Assembly: GCA_945897655.1 (NCBI GenBank)
Contig: CAMDHB010000196.1
Coordinates: forward strand, 1-6,869
Source: Pseudorhodobacter antarcticus
Lineage (GTDB): Bacteria > Pseudomonadota > Alphaproteobacteria > Rhodobacterales > Rhodobacteraceae
Direction of reading: 5' to 3'
DNA: 6,869 nucleotides
Part shown: in pieces, positions 6,478-6,869 of the stretch
How positions within the stretch are numbered: position 1 is the stretch's first letter
How the letters are laid out: each line of letters starts with the position of its first letter
The notes under the pieces: model-generated
What the model was told of the DNA's origin: nothing
What the model saw: the letters and a program-made list of their open reading frames with translations, nothing else
Databases searched by the model: none
Position numbers and translations under genes: made by a program

Positions 6478-6491
6478 GTTGCAGATGCAAC
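6478..6491. promoter_or_regulatory. Operator-like palindrome 3 before the marR gene (GTTGCA-GA-TGCAAC)
   Basis: Two exact 6-base arms, GTTGCA and TGCAAC, flank GA. With the preceding ATA it repeats the core of palindrome 1. It lies 24 bases after the maiA stop and 20 bases before the preferred marR ATG, and it contains the first bases of an alternative marR ATG at 6485. This is the expected place for self-repression by a MarR protein. No convincing -35/-10 pair was found around it, so marR may also be read through from maiA. Confidence 0.65.
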
Positions 6492-6511
6492 ACCTTGACC
6501 GTATCGAGACC

Positions 6512-6869
6512 ATGACTGCCAAAGAACCCGAATTCGACCTTGATCGCTTTCTGCCCTACCTTCTGAATCAGGCGGCAGAGACGACATCTTTCGGGTTTCA
6601 CGCGCTGTACCGGGATCGCTATGGCATGACCCGGACCCAGTGGCGGGTGCTTGCCAATATCGGAAAATTCGGCGCGATGACCGCTCGTGACATCTGCGCC
6701 ATCAGCCACATCGAAAAGACCAAGGTCAGCCGGGCTGTCGCGGTGCTGGAACGCGAGGGTATGTTGATGCGGAATTCAAGCACCGAGGACCGCCGCGTCG
6801 AGATCTTGTCATTGACCGAGCGAGGTCAGGCGGTCTTCGTCGAACTGGGCAATCTGGCCATCACCTATG
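6512..6869 (+). CDS. MarR-family winged-helix transcriptional regulator (3' end outside window)
   Basis: 119 residues are visible in an open frame that runs off the right edge. The N-terminal helix FDLDRFLPYLLNQAAE and the segment RDRYGMTRTQWRVLANIGK are typical of MarR regulators. The winged helix-turn-helix follows, with the recognition helix near residues 68-80 (EKTKVSRAVAVLE) and the wing with the family DRR signature at D93-R94-R95, followed by LSLTERGQ. MarR proteins are usually about 140-160 residues, so little is missing. The likely role is repression of the hmgA and maiA arms, released by a pathway aromatic such as homogentisate; the ligand is a guess. An ATG at 6485 would add nine residues and place the start codon inside palindrome 3. 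Neither start has a strong ribosome site, so the start is uncertain. Confidence 0.9.
   Translation, partial: MTAKEPEFDLDRFLPYLLNQAAETTSFGFHALYRDRYGMTRTQWRVLANIGKFGAMTARDICAISHIEKTKVSRAVAVLEREGMLMRNSSTEDRRVEILSLTERGQAVFVELGNLAITY

Noticed and set aside
1..6869. CRISPR arrays, tRNA or rRNA genes, and phage or defence genes
   Set aside because: None were seen. Apart from the insertion sequence end, the window is filled by metabolic genes and their control region.

Overview
The window looks like a chromosomal piece from an alphaproteobacterium, most likely of the Rhodobacteraceae (Paracoccus/Rhodobacter/roseobacter relatives). This is inferred from GC-rich coding sequence, short gaps between genes, and the gene content and order, not from a database search. 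Its core is an aromatic catabolic locus built on the homogentisate pathway.

Layout. Bases 1-145 are the right-hand end of an IS5-family insertion sequence: the last 40 codons of a transposase and a probable terminal inverted repeat. Bases 146-246 are a short spacer with no gene. Bases 247-5697 carry a tight five-gene operon on the minus strand, transcribed right to left: hmgA (homogentisate 1,2-dioxygenase), fahA (fumarylacetoacetase), an MBL-fold protein, a flavin-dependent aromatic monooxygenase, and a 63-residue DUF2783 protein. The last four genes are tightly packed (1-nt gap, 20-nt gap, 1-nt stop/start overlap). Bases 5698-5824 are a divergent control region. On the plus strand follow maiA (maleylacetoacetate isomerase, zeta-class GST) and a MarR-type regulator that runs off the right edge.

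How the genes work together. HmgA opens homogentisate to maleylacetoacetate, MaiA isomerises this to fumarylacetoacetate, and FahA hydrolyses that to fumarate and acetoacetate. All three steps are present with their key residues. The gene for 4-hydroxyphenylpyruvate dioxygenase (the tyrosine route into homogentisate) is not in the window. Instead the operon carries a flavin hydroxylase, which may feed a different aromatic compound into the pathway.

Regulation. A near-perfect palindrome (TAGTTGC-GTAT-GCAACTA) fills the spacer between a good -35 (TTGACT) and a -10-like hexamer of the hmgA promoter. A second copy with the core ATAGTTGC-NN-ATGCAAC lies just before the marR coding region, and a degenerate third copy lies between the first and maiA. 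These are the likely operators of the local MarR protein, which would control both arms and itself.

The least ordinary points are the MBL-fold protein, which keeps the Zn1 ligands but has lost every private Zn2 ligand, the tiny DUF2783 protein coupled to the monooxygenase, and the operator set.
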